Shown in pieces: positions 53,133 through 61,375 of a stretch of 64,000 bases of DNA. The stretch spans positions 70,667 to 134,666 of the forward strand of contig JAXGPL010000006.1 of NCBI GenBank assembly GCA_040766985.1, given 5' to 3'. The position numbers were made by a program, and so were the translations under genes. This DNA is from JAXGPL01 sp040766985. GTDB lineage: Bacteria > Bacillota > Sulfobacillia > JAUYEG01. How positions within the stretch are numbered: position 1 is the stretch's first letter; each line of letters starts with the position of its first letter. Under the pieces are notes generated by a model, which was not told the DNA's origin, made no database searches, and worked only from the letters and a program-made list of their open reading frames with translations.

Positions 53133-53963
53133 ATGAGTCTGATTGAACGGCTCGGCCGCGTCGACAACCGGGTGATTTATGCGCTCTTGATAGTTGTACT
53201 GATTTGGCCGCTGGCAAAGCCACTCGGTCTTCCAGTTTCGGTCGGTGTCTATACCCAGAAGTCCTACGAGACTATCGATGCCCTTCAGGCCGGGGATGTG
53301 GTTCTCTTCTGTTCCGGCTACTCGGTATCAGGTGCCGGCGACGTCCAGGCTCAAGCCATTGCCATCTCGCGTCACCTGTTTGGGAAAGACGTCAAGGTCA
53401 TCTTCTACTCGGATGTCGTCGAGGGGCCGATGGTGATCGAGAACGTTTTGACCAACATCCCGGAGATCCAGGGCAAGACCTACGGCGTCGACTGGGTCAA
53501 CCTCGGTTACCTTGCCGGTGGAGAGATGGCCCACACCGCGGCCGCTAAGGGGCTTAAAGAGGCCTATCCGCTCGATTTCAAGGGCGATCCGACAGACACG
53601 CTTCCGATTCTTGAGAACGTCAACACCGCCGGCGATGTAGCCCTGACGGTCTTCTTCACCACCCAGAACTCGGACATGTTCGTTCGTCAGATTACGCCTT
53701 ACGGCAAACCAGTCATCGGCGGACTGATCAACACAATTGTTCCGCAGGCTGAGCCGTACGTGAACTCCGGACAGCTCACCAGCATCCTGGCCGGTCTGCG
53801 TGGCGGCGCTGAGTATGAGTTGTTGATGAAGCAGCCCGGCGTCGGTTTGGCGGCCATGGATGCCCAGAGCATGGGTCACCTGCTGTTTATCCTGTTTATC
53901 GGATTGGCCAATGTCGCCTACTTCTCGACACGCGGCAGGGCTGCTCGAAAGGTGGGTGGTTAG
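53133..53963 (+). CDS. Cassette 2 gene C: anchored alpha/beta protein
   Basis: 276 residues from ATG 53133 behind TAGGGGGT. One N-terminal helix (VIYALLIVVLIWPLAKPLGL), an extracytoplasmic domain (YETIDALQAGDVVLFCSGYS, YGVDWVNLGYLAGGEMAHTA, ILENVNTAGDVALTVFF) and a C-terminal helix (HLLFILFIGLANVAYFSTRG). It shares SGQLTSILAGLRGGAEYELL and MDAQSMGHLL with gene C of cassette 1. The domain looks like a Rossmann-type sensor or binding fold without known catalytic residues. Confidence 0.76.
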   Translation: MSLIERLGRVDNRVIYALLIVVLIWPLAKPLGLPVSVGVYTQKSYETIDALQAGDVVLFCSGYSVSGAGDVQAQAIAISRHLFGKDVKVIFYSDVVEGPMVIENVLTNIPEIQGKTYGVDWVNLGYLAGGEMAHTAAAKGLKEAYPLDFKGDPTDTLPILENVNTAGDVALTVFFTTQNSDMFVRQITPYGKPVIGGLINTIVPQAEPYVNSGQLTSILAGLRGGAEYELLMKQPGVGLAAMDAQSMGHLLFILFIGLANVAYFSTRGRAARKVGG

Positions 53964-53965
53964 CT

Positions 53966-54663
53966 GTGTCCACCAATCCAGGGATTTGGGTTGCGTCGAT
54001 CCTGACGATATTCGTCTACTCCTATCTATTTAAGGAGAACCTGTTCTATCAACTGACCGAGCACCTCTATGTAGGCGTGGCCGCCGGGTACACGGTGACG
54101 ATCGCGTGGACCAACATCAAGTCAGCGGTTTGGCAGCCGTTGTCGGCCAAGGGCGATTACCTGGTACTTGTACCGGCAATCCTTGGCCTACTGCTCTTCG
54201 CACCGTTCGTTTCCCCGTCGCTCAAGTGGGTCAAGCGCATCCCGATTGCCGTTATCATCGGTATCGGCACTGCGCTCACTTTGCGGACCACGGTAATATC
54301 CAGTTCTTAGCCCAGCTAAAGGCGTCAATCATGACACTTAATAGTGTTGACAACGTGATTGTCGTGATCGGTACGCTGGCGACTTTGAGCTACTTCTTCT
54401 TTACCTACAAGCAGAACCCGGTATTGCATGCCTCCTCCGAAATCGGCAAGTGGGTGATCATGGTCACCTTCGGCGCCGCGTTCGGCAGCGGCATCATGGG
54501 CCGGTTGTCGCTCCTGATCGACCGGATCCTGCTGGTCTTCCGCGACTGGCTACCGCTGATACAAAGTAGCGTCGGCGCACCTTGGATGGAGCGCGTGGTC
54601 CGCGGCGGACAAACCGCCGCGGACCCGCCGTTATCCCCGCAGGGGATGGAGCAGATACCATGA
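53966..54663 (+). CDS. Cassette 2 gene D: multi-TM protein; frameshift
   Basis: GTG at 53966, 2 bp after gene C. The first frame gives GIWVASILTIFVYSYLFKEN, LTEHLYVGVAAGYTVTIAW and IPIAVIIGIGTALTLRTT, and stops at 54310. The homologous second half continues in another frame: FLAQLKASIMTLNSVDNVIV, IGTLATLSYFFFTYKQNPVL and KWVIMVTFGAAFGSGIMGRL. So one indel lies near 54290. The paralogue ends soon after this point (WIKLIK). Here the frame runs on through a hairpin to 54663, and one extra A near 54563 would give an earlier stop. The real end is uncertain. Confidence 0.72.
54597..54625 (+). terminator. Strong GC hairpin between cassette 2 and menG
   Basis: GGTCCGCGGCGG-ACAAA-CCGCCGCGGACC is a perfect 12-bp stem with a 5-nt loop. 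It lies about where the paralogous operon also has a hairpin after gene D. No T tract follows, so it may attenuate rather than fully stop transcription into menG. Confidence 0.65.
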
Positions 54664-55430
54664 CCGACGGCCGCCTTCCGCGACCTGACCGGTTTGACCC
54701 GGTGGCCCGACACTATGACTTGGCCAACCGGCTGCTAAGCGTGGGCCTTGACCGCTGGTGGCGTAGGCAGGCTCTTGCCGCGCTCGCCTCCGCCCGGGGA
54801 TCCGCCGTCATTGATCTATGCTGCGGCACAGGTGACCTCGCCCTTGGGATCGCGGCCTCAGGGCTGCCGCAGGTGGTTGTAGGTCTGGATGTTTCCCCGG
54901 CAATGCTCGGGATGGCCCGGTCAAAGCTGGCCCGCGACGCGGCAAGGGTCAGTAGGGCAGGCCGCACCGTCCCGCCGGTGGCGCTGCTGCTTGCCGACGT
55001 CAGGCGGCTCCCGTTTCCGGATGCCGCCTTCGACTCGGCAGTCATGGGCTTTGGCTTGCGCAATGTGGCCGATCGGGACTTGGCGTTGGCCGAGGCCCAC
55101 CGGGTTCTCGCGGGTAACGGCCTGCTGGTGGTCCTGGAGTTCGTCCCGCCTGCAAAGGGTTTCTGCGGCAAGGCTGTCCGCCTGTGGATCGAGCGCGCTG
55201 TACCCGGACTGGGCGGAGTGGTCACGGGGGGCCGTGAACCCTACTCCTACCTAAGGGACTCGATCCTGTCCTTCCCGCCACCCGACCGCATCGCGGAGGA
55301 AATCCGCTCGGCAGGCTTTGCGCCGGTCAGCTATCGGCCCCTTTTTCCGGGCGTTGCCGGACTATGGGTCGCCCGGGCGACGGGAGCGGGGCCCAGCCAC
55401 GGGGCGCAACGCCAATTGTCACGGTCCTAG
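54660..55430 (+). CDS. menG: UbiE/MenG-type demethylmenaquinone methyltransferase
   Basis: 256 residues, ATG 54660 behind GGGGATGGAG. Family landmarks: FDPVARHYDLANRLLSVGLD with RWWRR, SAM site VIDLCCGTGDLALGIAASG, LLADVRRLPFPDAAFDSAVM, GFGLRNVADRDLALAEAHRV and YSYLRDSILSFPPPDRIAEE. These match MenG/UbiE, which methylates demethylmenaquinone in the last step of menaquinone synthesis. Other quinone genes are not in the window, so a related small-molecule methyltransferase remains possible. Its last bases overlap the convergent pspC-like gene. Confidence 0.82.
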   Translation: MTDGRLPRPDRFDPVARHYDLANRLLSVGLDRWWRRQALAALASARGSAVIDLCCGTGDLALGIAASGLPQVVVGLDVSPAMLGMARSKLARDAARVSRAGRTVPPVALLLADVRRLPFPDAAFDSAVMGFGLRNVADRDLALAEAHRVLAGNGLLVVLEFVPPAKGFCGKAVRLWIERAVPGLGGVVTGGREPYSYLRDSILSFPPPDRIAEEIRSAGFAPVSYRPLFPGVAGLWVARATGAGPSHGAQRQLSRS

Positions 55431-55609
55431 GGCTCATTCGGGACGATGATCACAGCAATGATGTAGGCAAGCAGGCCGCTGCCGCCCAGGAGCCCAAACA
55501 ACACCCAGGCGAGCCTGATGAGAGTTGGATCGACGTTGAAATACTCGGCGATGCCCCCGCAGACGCCGCCCAGCATACGTTCCCTGCGCGAGCGATAGAG
55601 TCTTTTCAA
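55427..55609 (-). CDS. PspC-domain small membrane protein
   Basis: 60 residues from a TTG start with AGGAGGG upstream. The whole protein is one PspC domain: KRLYRSRRERMLGGVCGGIA, EYFNVDPTLIRLAWVLFG and a membrane helix LLAYIIAVIIVPNEP. Such proteins are linked to envelope stress sensing or membrane maintenance. Its stop overlaps the menG stop by 4 bp on the other strand. Confidence 0.92.
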   Translation of the reverse strand: MKRLYRSRRERMLGGVCGGIAEYFNVDPTLIRLAWVLFGLLGGSGLLAYIIAVIIVPNEP

Positions 55610-55700
55610 GCAGGTCCCTCCTTATCCACCCGACTGGACGCCCCAAGACAAGGTTATCTTGCACGCAGACCTGCCGGCTCCTGTCGCATCAGCATCCCGC

Positions 55701-56207
55701 TCAGCCGTCTCTCCATTGCTCGACGACGCCGCACGCCGCCCTGGGGCCGGCCGCTCCCGCAGGCTGCGAACGGTAATCGTCCGGATAGAGGTGGATGATG
55801 ACCGCCTTTCCAACCGCTGCTGCCGGCTCGAACCTGTCCGTATAGAAGGACATGATGGCCGTCCCGTTGTTCGAGAACAGCACGGGAAAGTCGCCGGCGT
55901 GGTCCCCATGGGGACGACCGTCGGGATTCCAGTGGCCCCCCGCGGCCTGGAAGGGGTCGGCCGGGTTGCCGACCGCGCACGTGCCCTCCTCGTGCAGGTG
56001 GAAACCGTGTGGACCGAGCGGCGGCCGCGTCGCGGTCGCCGGTTGGTACGGCGGAAGCCCCCTGACGATAACCGACACCCAGGTGCCCTGCCGGTACGGC
56101 CAAAAACAGACCGTGCCAGCGATATCCGGCGCCAGCGGGCCGCCACGCACCTGCGCCACAGCAACCGGGTGTTCCGGGCGGTCGGCAATGTTGTACTGGC
56201 TCGCCAT
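55701..56207 (-). CDS. Cu/Zn superoxide dismutase family protein
   Basis: 168 residues from ATG 56207 (GGGGTGAGG upstream). Copper and zinc ligands are recognisable: GPHGFHLHEEGTC, GGHWNPDGRPHGDHAGDFP and VIIHLYPDDY. The C-terminal AGPRAACGVVEQ carries the conserved Arg. There is no signal peptide from this start, whereas most bacterial SodC are exported. A longer frame to 56270 is possible but has no better signal. Either a cytosolic SOD or a SOD-like protein of the B. subtilis YojM type. Confidence 0.8.
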   Translation of the reverse strand: MASQYNIADRPEHPVAVAQVRGGPLAPDIAGTVCFWPYRQGTWVSVIVRGLPPYQPATATRPPLGPHGFHLHEEGTCAVGNPADPFQAAGGHWNPDGRPHGDHAGDFPVLFSNNGTAIMSFYTDRFEPAAAVGKAVIIHLYPDDYRSQPAGAAGPRAACGVVEQWRDG

Positions 56208-56297
56208 AACCTCACCCCGCTTCATCACTTGCATCGCTAGAGTGTATGAGGGGCGGGAGGCGAGGGGCACCAGGAACGCACCTGTTTTCGGAGATGG

Positions 56298-56906
56298 CTA
56301 TATCTCTGACTGTGTTTCTGCTGTGAGCTTGTGTTTCATGAAGACGCAGACCTGTCCGCCGCCTCCGGCGTCGTCGTTGCGGTAGTAGGATAAGTCGATG
56401 CCGTCGATTTCAAAGCCGGCCTTGCGGTAGAACGTTATGGCCGGCACGTTGGTCGTCTGGGTTTCAAGGGCGACGACCCTGCAGCCCTCGCGCCGCGCCG
56501 TCCGAATAGTCTCGTCGAGCAGCCGCCTGCCGATGCCCCGGCCCCGATAGGCCGGCGATACGTGGAGGTCCCAAACCCACAGGGTGTGGTTCCATTTGCG
56601 CTTCTCGACTATGCAGACGGCGACCAGAGCGCCGGTCTTGTCGTAGGCCCCCAGCGAGAGCCCACCTGCGGCGCACCCGCGCCAGATCTCGCGGTCCAGG
56701 TCGTCGATCGGCCAACGGACCTCGATCGGCGTGGCGGCCGGCTTAAGGGTCAGTGCGATGGTCGTCCGCTGATGGGTTTCATGTTTTTCGACTTCGTAGT
56801 ATTCCGTTGACCGGTAGCCGCTGCTGACCAGCAGATCGACCACGGGGCCGACAGTTTCAAGGCGCCTGATCGTCACCTCGCCAGGGCCTGCGCTTGGGGG
56901 TGTCAT
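56298..56906 (-). CDS. GNAT-family N-acetyltransferase
   Basis: 202 residues. The acetyl-CoA motif is LHVSPAYRGRGIGRRLLDET, followed by GCRVVALETQTTNVPAITFY and KAGFEIDGIDLSYY, the standard GNAT C-terminal half. The N-terminal half (TIRRLETVGPVVDLLVSSGY) is divergent. The acceptor substrate is unknown. The gene starts 22 bp after the FGGY kinase stop on the same strand, so it may be the last gene of that operon. Confidence 0.85.
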   Translation of the reverse strand: MTPPSAGPGEVTIRRLETVGPVVDLLVSSGYRSTEYYEVEKHETHQRTTIALTLKPAATPIEVRWPIDDLDREIWRGCAAGGLSLGAYDKTGALVAVCIVEKRKWNHTLWVWDLHVSPAYRGRGIGRRLLDETIRTARREGCRVVALETQTTNVPAITFYRKAGFEIDGIDLSYYRNDDAGGGGQVCVFMKHKLTAETQSEI

Positions 56907-56927
56907 GATATCGCAGCCTCCTCCTGC

Positions 56928-58457
56928 CTATTGCCGCCCGATTGCAGCGAGACGGCCGTATAGAGACCTCACCCGCGGGTAGAGCTCGCGGTAGATTGCA
57001 TATAGCTCGTCATACGGCGCCCGGTGGACGGCGCGCGGCTCGGTCACCGACGTAACCCTGGTAAACCGGCCGATTTCCGACCAGTCCGAGAACACCCCGC
57101 TGCCCATTCCCGCCACGAACGCCGCTCCCAGCGCCGATCCCGGGTGCTCGGCCTGATGCTCGACCGGCGAGCCGAGGATGTCCGCCGCAATCTGACGCCA
57201 GAGCCTGCTCCGTGCACCCCCATCGGTGGCGACGATCCTCCGGGGAAGGTGGCCACGCTCGGCCAGGATGTCAAGGTGGTGGCGGAAACCGAACACGACG
57301 GCCTCCAGGATCGCCCGGTGGATGTGCTCGGGACCGTGGTGGAGAGAGAGCCCAAAGACAAGGCCCCGTGCCTCGGGGTTGTGGATGGGCGTCTTCTCGC
57401 CCACGAAGTACGGCAGCACCACGAGGCTCTCAGGGCCGGGCTCCAGTCCCGCGGCCGCCGCGTCCAGCTGTTCGGGACGCTCCGCGACGCCGCCCATACG
57501 GTCCCCGAAATTCTGGCCGAACCACCTGACCAGCGACCCCCCGGCGGCCATGCAGCCGTTGATCAGGTACTTGCCGGGCGCGAGGTGATAGTCGATGTAA
57601 AGACGCGGGTCGGTGTCAAGGCGCTCCAGGCAAAACAGGATATCTCCTGCGCCGCCGAACTTGATGTTCAGGTCGCCCTCGTCGACAAGGCCTGCCGCGA
57701 AGGCCGACGCCACATGGTCGGCGCACCCCACGACGACCGGCAGCCCCTCCGGCAGTCCCGTCTCGCGGGCCGCATCTGCGGTCAAATACCCTGCAAGCTC
57801 CGCCGGGCGGCGTACCGGCGGACGCAAGTCGGTGTCGATGCCCGCAAGTTCGAGGTAGGGGGCGTGCCATGCCGCGGCGGCCAGGTCCGCCAGACCCGAC
57901 TCGAGCGCCCAGTTGGCCTCGACGCTCAGGTTGCCGTCAGGCGGTAGGTGATGTAGTCGTAGGAGCCCAGCAGCCATCTTGCGCCGGCCATCACCCCGGG
58001 CTCGTGGCGGCGCAGCCATTCGATCTTCGGAGCGATCAACTGCTGGTTGATGGACCCTCCGGTGACTCCGAAGAACTCCTCCGCGTCAACGAGACCGCGC
58101 ATCCAGTCCAGTTCGGCAGCTGTGCGCGCGTCGTTCTGCTGGATCGATAGGCGGAGCGGGTTTCCGTGCCGGTCGAGGATCACCAGCGCCGGGACCATTC
58201 CGGATACTCCGACGGCCGCAATCGATTCGGGCTGCATGCCGGGGGCCCGGAGCAGGCCGCGGACTACGGCGAGCGTGTTGCGCCACCACTGGGCGGGATC
58301 CATCTCCGCCCAGCCCCGGGTGCTGTGAGATGAGTTGCTGCGGCTCGGACCGCTGGGCGACGATGCGGCCGGCATCATTGATCACGACGCCCTTGAGCGA
58401 AGTCGTCCCGACGTCAAGACCGATCAGCTGGCGTCCCCCGGCTTGCGCGCCCGTCAT
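56928..58457 (-). CDS. FGGY-family carbohydrate kinase; two frameshifts
   Basis: ATG at 58457 overlaps the stop of the upstream TIM-barrel gene (ATGA). The N-terminus is LIGLDVGTTSLKGVVINDAG. Near 58335 the frame moves to GWAEMDPAQWWRNTLAVVRG and VGVSGMVPALVILDRHGNPL. Near 57935 it moves to DGNLSVEANWALESGLADLA, then PVVVGCADHVASAFAAGLVD and RIVATDGGARSRLWRQIAAD to the stop at 56928. The combined length of about 509 residues fits xylulokinase/gluconokinase-type enzymes. It phosphorylates a sugar or polyol, unidentified. Two indels explain the splits. Confidence 0.82.
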
Positions 58458-59386
58458 GCCGGCAAACCCTCACGCGTTGCGGTGCGCCAGGCGGTGACGC
58501 TTTCCGCCCAGTCGGCGAGGATCTCCTCGGGGCCCGCCTCCGGGGGATGGATGATTTCGAAGACCAGGTCGATACGCTCGCGCGCCGATCCCGCGAGGAC
58601 TTGCAGCACGCGCGCAGGCGAGATGATGCCGTCTCCGGTGTGCTCTTCCGTAAACGGCCAGTGACGGTCGCCCAGACCGTCGGTCTGCTGAAGGTGCACA
58701 CACCGGATAAACGGCAGCATCTCCCTCCAGCCATGCGTAGGCGCGTTCGCGGTCTGGTCGGAGGTCGCTGCCGCACGCATGCCCCAGGTCGTAGCACAAC
58801 TCAAAAGGCGCCGGGCTGACCTCGTTGATTGCCCCCAGCAGATCGCGGACGTCGCGCGGCGTGTGGGAAGCTCGCGCGCGCCGGGCATGGCCTCGAGCAT
58901 GAGGTACTCAAGGCCCACATCGACCGCGCGCCTCCCGATTTCGGCGCAATCCCCGGCCAACGATCGGATCAGGGCAGGAGCCAGCCTGCCCTCGGAAACC
59001 GAGGCATCCCTAACCGCGCAGGATGCCTCAAGGGCTGCGATGTGGCCCCCCGTCGCGCGCGCTCCCATCGCCGCCGTTACTTCGACCGCAGCCAACAGCC
59101 ATGTCCTGGCCCAGTCGCGGTAGCGTGCATCGGAGTGCCCCAGCCTGTTTGTGGCGTACGCGCGGCTCCCTGTGAAGGTGGACCAGATCTCGACCCCGGC
59201 CGCCTCCGCCGCGCGCCCCATCTCGGCGGCGAGCTGACGGGCGTCCGGCAGCAGCGGGTCAAGCAGGTCGAGGGAGCACTGGACCGACCGCAATCCCCAG
59301 GACTTCACGCATTCCACCCACTGCTCGGGCCGGGGCCAATTCTTGTTGGCAAAGCAGGTGTTGGCCGACAGGACAAGGTTGGTCAT
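58454..59386 (-). CDS. TIM-barrel sugar isomerase/epimerase-like protein; compensated frameshift
   Basis: 310 residues with the xylose-isomerase-like (AP endonuclease 2) fold: VLSANTCFANKNWPRPEQW, LEYLMLEAMPG, CVHLQQTDGLGDRHWPF and LVFEIIHPPEAGP. Between about residues 175 and 220 the main frame is nonsense. A neighbouring frame there reads FELCYDLGHACGSDLRPDRE, containing the expected DxGH metal site. Two opposite indels (near 58870 and 58735) hide it. The gene is between a BtpA-family gene and the FGGY kinase, so an epimerase or isomerase in the same sugar pathway is likely. Confidence 0.75.
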   Translation of the reverse strand: MTNLVLSANTCFANKNWPRPEQWVECVKSWGLRSVQCSLDLLDPLLPDARQLAAEMGRAAEAAGVEIWSTFTGSRAYATNRLGHSDARYRDWARTWLLAAVEVTAAMGARATGGHIAALEASCAVRDASVSEGRLAPALIRSLAGDCAEIGRRAVDVGLEYLMLEAMPGARELPTRRATSAICWGQSTRSARRLLSCATTWGMRAAATSDQTANAPTHGWREMLPFIRCVHLQQTDGLGDRHWPFTEEHTGDGIISPARVLQVLAGSARERIDLVFEIIHPPEAGPEEILADWAESVTAWRTATREGLPA

Positions 59387-59422
59387 AGTCTCACCCTCCT
59401 TGGCTCAGATCGCCCGCGGTTC

Positions 59423-60220
59423 TCAGGTCTGGCCGCGCGCGGCCCGCATGAAGGACTTGACCCGTTCGGGATCGACCGGGTTCCAGGTGACCCCGTCAGC
59501 CTTCAGCGCCGTGCCGACGACGGCCGCGTCCGCGACGGCCAGGATTTCCGCCACGTTGCCCGGGCGCACTCCTGTGTTCGCCACCACCGGCAGGTCGCCG
59601 ACCGCGGCTTTGACCACCCTCAGGTCGTCCAGGCTCACGGCCTGCCCGGTCATCGGGCCGGACACGCAAAGCGCGTCGGCCAGCGACGAGAAGGCGACGC
59701 TCCTGGCGAGCGCTCCGAGCGGCCGGGTGTCGAAACGGCCGGCGAATTCGGCCTGGATGTTGAAGAGCAGCTTGATGTGCCCCGCGCCGAGCGCTCGCCG
59801 GTAGCGGAGGGCCTCCCCGCATGCGGTATCCCACAGCCCCATGTCACTGGGGTAGGCGCCCGTGAACACCTCGCGCACGAACGAAGCGCCTGTGGCCGCC
59901 GCCAGAGCGATCGCTGCGACGGGGTCCCAAAGGACGTCGACACCGAAGGGCAGTCTGAGGCCCTTGGTCACCCCGGCGATTACGGCGGCCATTGTGGCGA
60001 TGGTTTCCGGGCGTGCCCTGACCAGGTACGGTCGGTCGCCCTCGTTGCAGAACATGATCGCGTCGACGCCACCGCTCGCCAGCGCCTCGACGTCCCGTTC
60101 CACCCAATCCCCGATGGCGCCGACGCCCCCTCGCTCATCGTAAAGCGGAGCGCCGGGCAGCGGCGGAAAGTGCGCCATCCCGATGATCTTGCGGCTTGCC
60201 CGCAGTTCGAACGGCTGCAA
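59423..60220 (-). CDS. BtpA/SgcQ-family TIM-barrel protein
   Basis: The start is set at TTG 60220 behind GAGAGGTG (265 residues); the frame further upstream overlaps the neighbouring gene. Features: KIIGMAHFPPLPGAPLYDE, GGVDAIMFCNEGDRPY, PFGVDVLWDPVAAIALAAAT and VVANTGVRPGNVAEILAVAD. BtpA was first described in photosystem I biogenesis, but bacterial SgcQ-type members sit in sugar operons, as here. The reaction is unknown. It lies 36 bp before the TIM-barrel gene and 14 bp after the carboxypeptidase gene. Confidence 0.83.
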   Translation of the reverse strand: MQPFELRASRKIIGMAHFPPLPGAPLYDERGGVGAIGDWVERDVEALASGGVDAIMFCNEGDRPYLVRARPETIATMAAVIAGVTKGLRLPFGVDVLWDPVAAIALAAATGASFVREVFTGAYPSDMGLWDTACGEALRYRRALGAGHIKLLFNIQAEFAGRFDTRPLGALARSVAFSSLADALCVSGPMTGQAVSLDDLRVVKAAVGDLPVVANTGVRPGNVAEILAVADAAVVGTALKADGVTWNPVDPERVKSFMRAARGQT

Positions 60221-60234
60221 TCCAGAACACCTCT

Positions 60235-61218
60235 CTAGTTGGGAGCCATGGCGGGCTCCAGTATCGTCAACGACTTCCGGTCCGCATCCATCCTCGCACG
60301 CACGCCAAGCGGGAGGGCCGCATGGTAACGCCCGTGCCCACAACAGAGCCCGTAGTAGCACGGGATGGAGCGCGGGGCGAAGAATTCCTGCAGCAGTTGG
60401 ACGAACTCAGGCGTTGGCAGCCCCGATTCGTCCGCGAGCGAGGCGGTTTCGCCGAACACGACTCCCTCCACCGCTTCGAACTTGCCCGCCAGGCGGAGCG
60501 TCGTCAACATCCGGTCGACACGGTACAGCGGTTCGCGGACGTCTTCGAGTACCAGAATGCAGCCTGAATCCCCAACCGTCGCCGGGTCGAGGGCATACGG
60601 GGTTCCAGAGAGCGCCGCGAGCAGCGAAAGGTTGCCGCCGAGCAGCCTTCCCTCGGCCCTGCCGGGAACGACGGTGACAAGCGGGGGGCCCTCGGCGGGG
60701 TGGGGGATCCTGCCCAGGGGCGACGTGGCCGTGATGGCCTGGAACAGGCAGTCGCGATCGTAGGAGGTCCACTCCGCGTCCATGCCGGCCATCCGGCCGT
60801 GGAAACCGACCAGCCCCGCCATTTGCCACGCCGCGACCAGGAGGCCCGTGATGTCGCTGAAGCCCACCAGCACTTTGGGATCGAGCACGATGGCCTGGAA
60901 GTCGACCCGGTCGAGAATGCGCGTTACCCCGTACCCGCCGCGTGCGGCGACGATGGCGCGCACCTCGGGGTCGCTCAGCATTTGGTTGAGTTCATCTGCC
61001 CGCGCCTCGTCGTCGCCGGCGAACCGGCCGCCCCCGGCCTTGGCCAGCGGCCCAAAGCGGACGCGAAAGCCGGCCTGTTCAAGCTGATGGCACCCCTCAG
61101 CCAGCCTTTCCGCCGGTGCGGGGCTCGCGGGCGTCGGAACAGCGACGAGGTCGCCGCGGCGCAGGGCCCTGGCCAGAAGAGGCCGGACAGGCGTACTTGG
61201 GGCGGGTCGCATTGTCAC
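60235..61218 (-). CDS. LD-carboxypeptidase (peptidase S66, LdcA/MccF type)
   Basis: 327 residues from GTG 61218 (ATG 61212 is equally possible; GGGAGGAG upstream). S66 marks: RGDLVAVPTPASPAPAERL, RAIVAARGGYGVTRILDRVD, nucleophile elbow VLVGFSDITGLLVA, Glu in CILVLEDVREPLYRVDRML and His in GLCCGHGRYHAALPLG. These enzymes cut the L,D bond of muropeptides or detoxify microcin-like compounds. It leads the operon with BtpA, TIM-barrel and FGGY genes, which suggests a link between muropeptide and sugar recycling. Confidence 0.87.
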   Translation of the reverse strand: MTMRPAPSTPVRPLLARALRRGDLVAVPTPASPAPAERLAEGCHQLEQAGFRVRFGPLAKAGGGRFAGDDEARADELNQMLSDPEVRAIVAARGGYGVTRILDRVDFQAIVLDPKVLVGFSDITGLLVAAWQMAGLVGFHGRMAGMDAEWTSYDRDCLFQAITATSPLGRIPHPAEGPPLVTVVPGRAEGRLLGGNLSLLAALSGTPYALDPATVGDSGCILVLEDVREPLYRVDRMLTTLRLAGKFEAVEGVVFGETASLADESGLPTPEFVQLLQEFFAPRSIPCYYGLCCGHGRYHAALPLGVRARMDADRKSLTILEPAMAPN

Positions 61219-61309
61219 ACCGCTCCTCCCTTTTCGGCTTCAGGGGTCGTCGTCAGCTTTCGGGGACCAGGGCATATTCCCCTCCGGGCGAGCGCGCGCC
61301 ACGTGGCAC

Positions 61310-61348
61310 ACCGAAAAACAAACCGCCCGGCCGTGGGGCTGGGCGGTG
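61310..61348 (-). terminator. Intrinsic terminator after the HD-GYP gene
   Basis: On the minus strand ACCGCCC...GGGCGGT forms a stem with an 11-13-nt loop, followed directly by TTGTTTTTC. This is a good rho-independent terminator 28 bp past the stop at 61376. Confidence 0.85.
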
Positions 61349-61375
61349 GATTCTGTGCGCAATCAGGGGGAGTGC

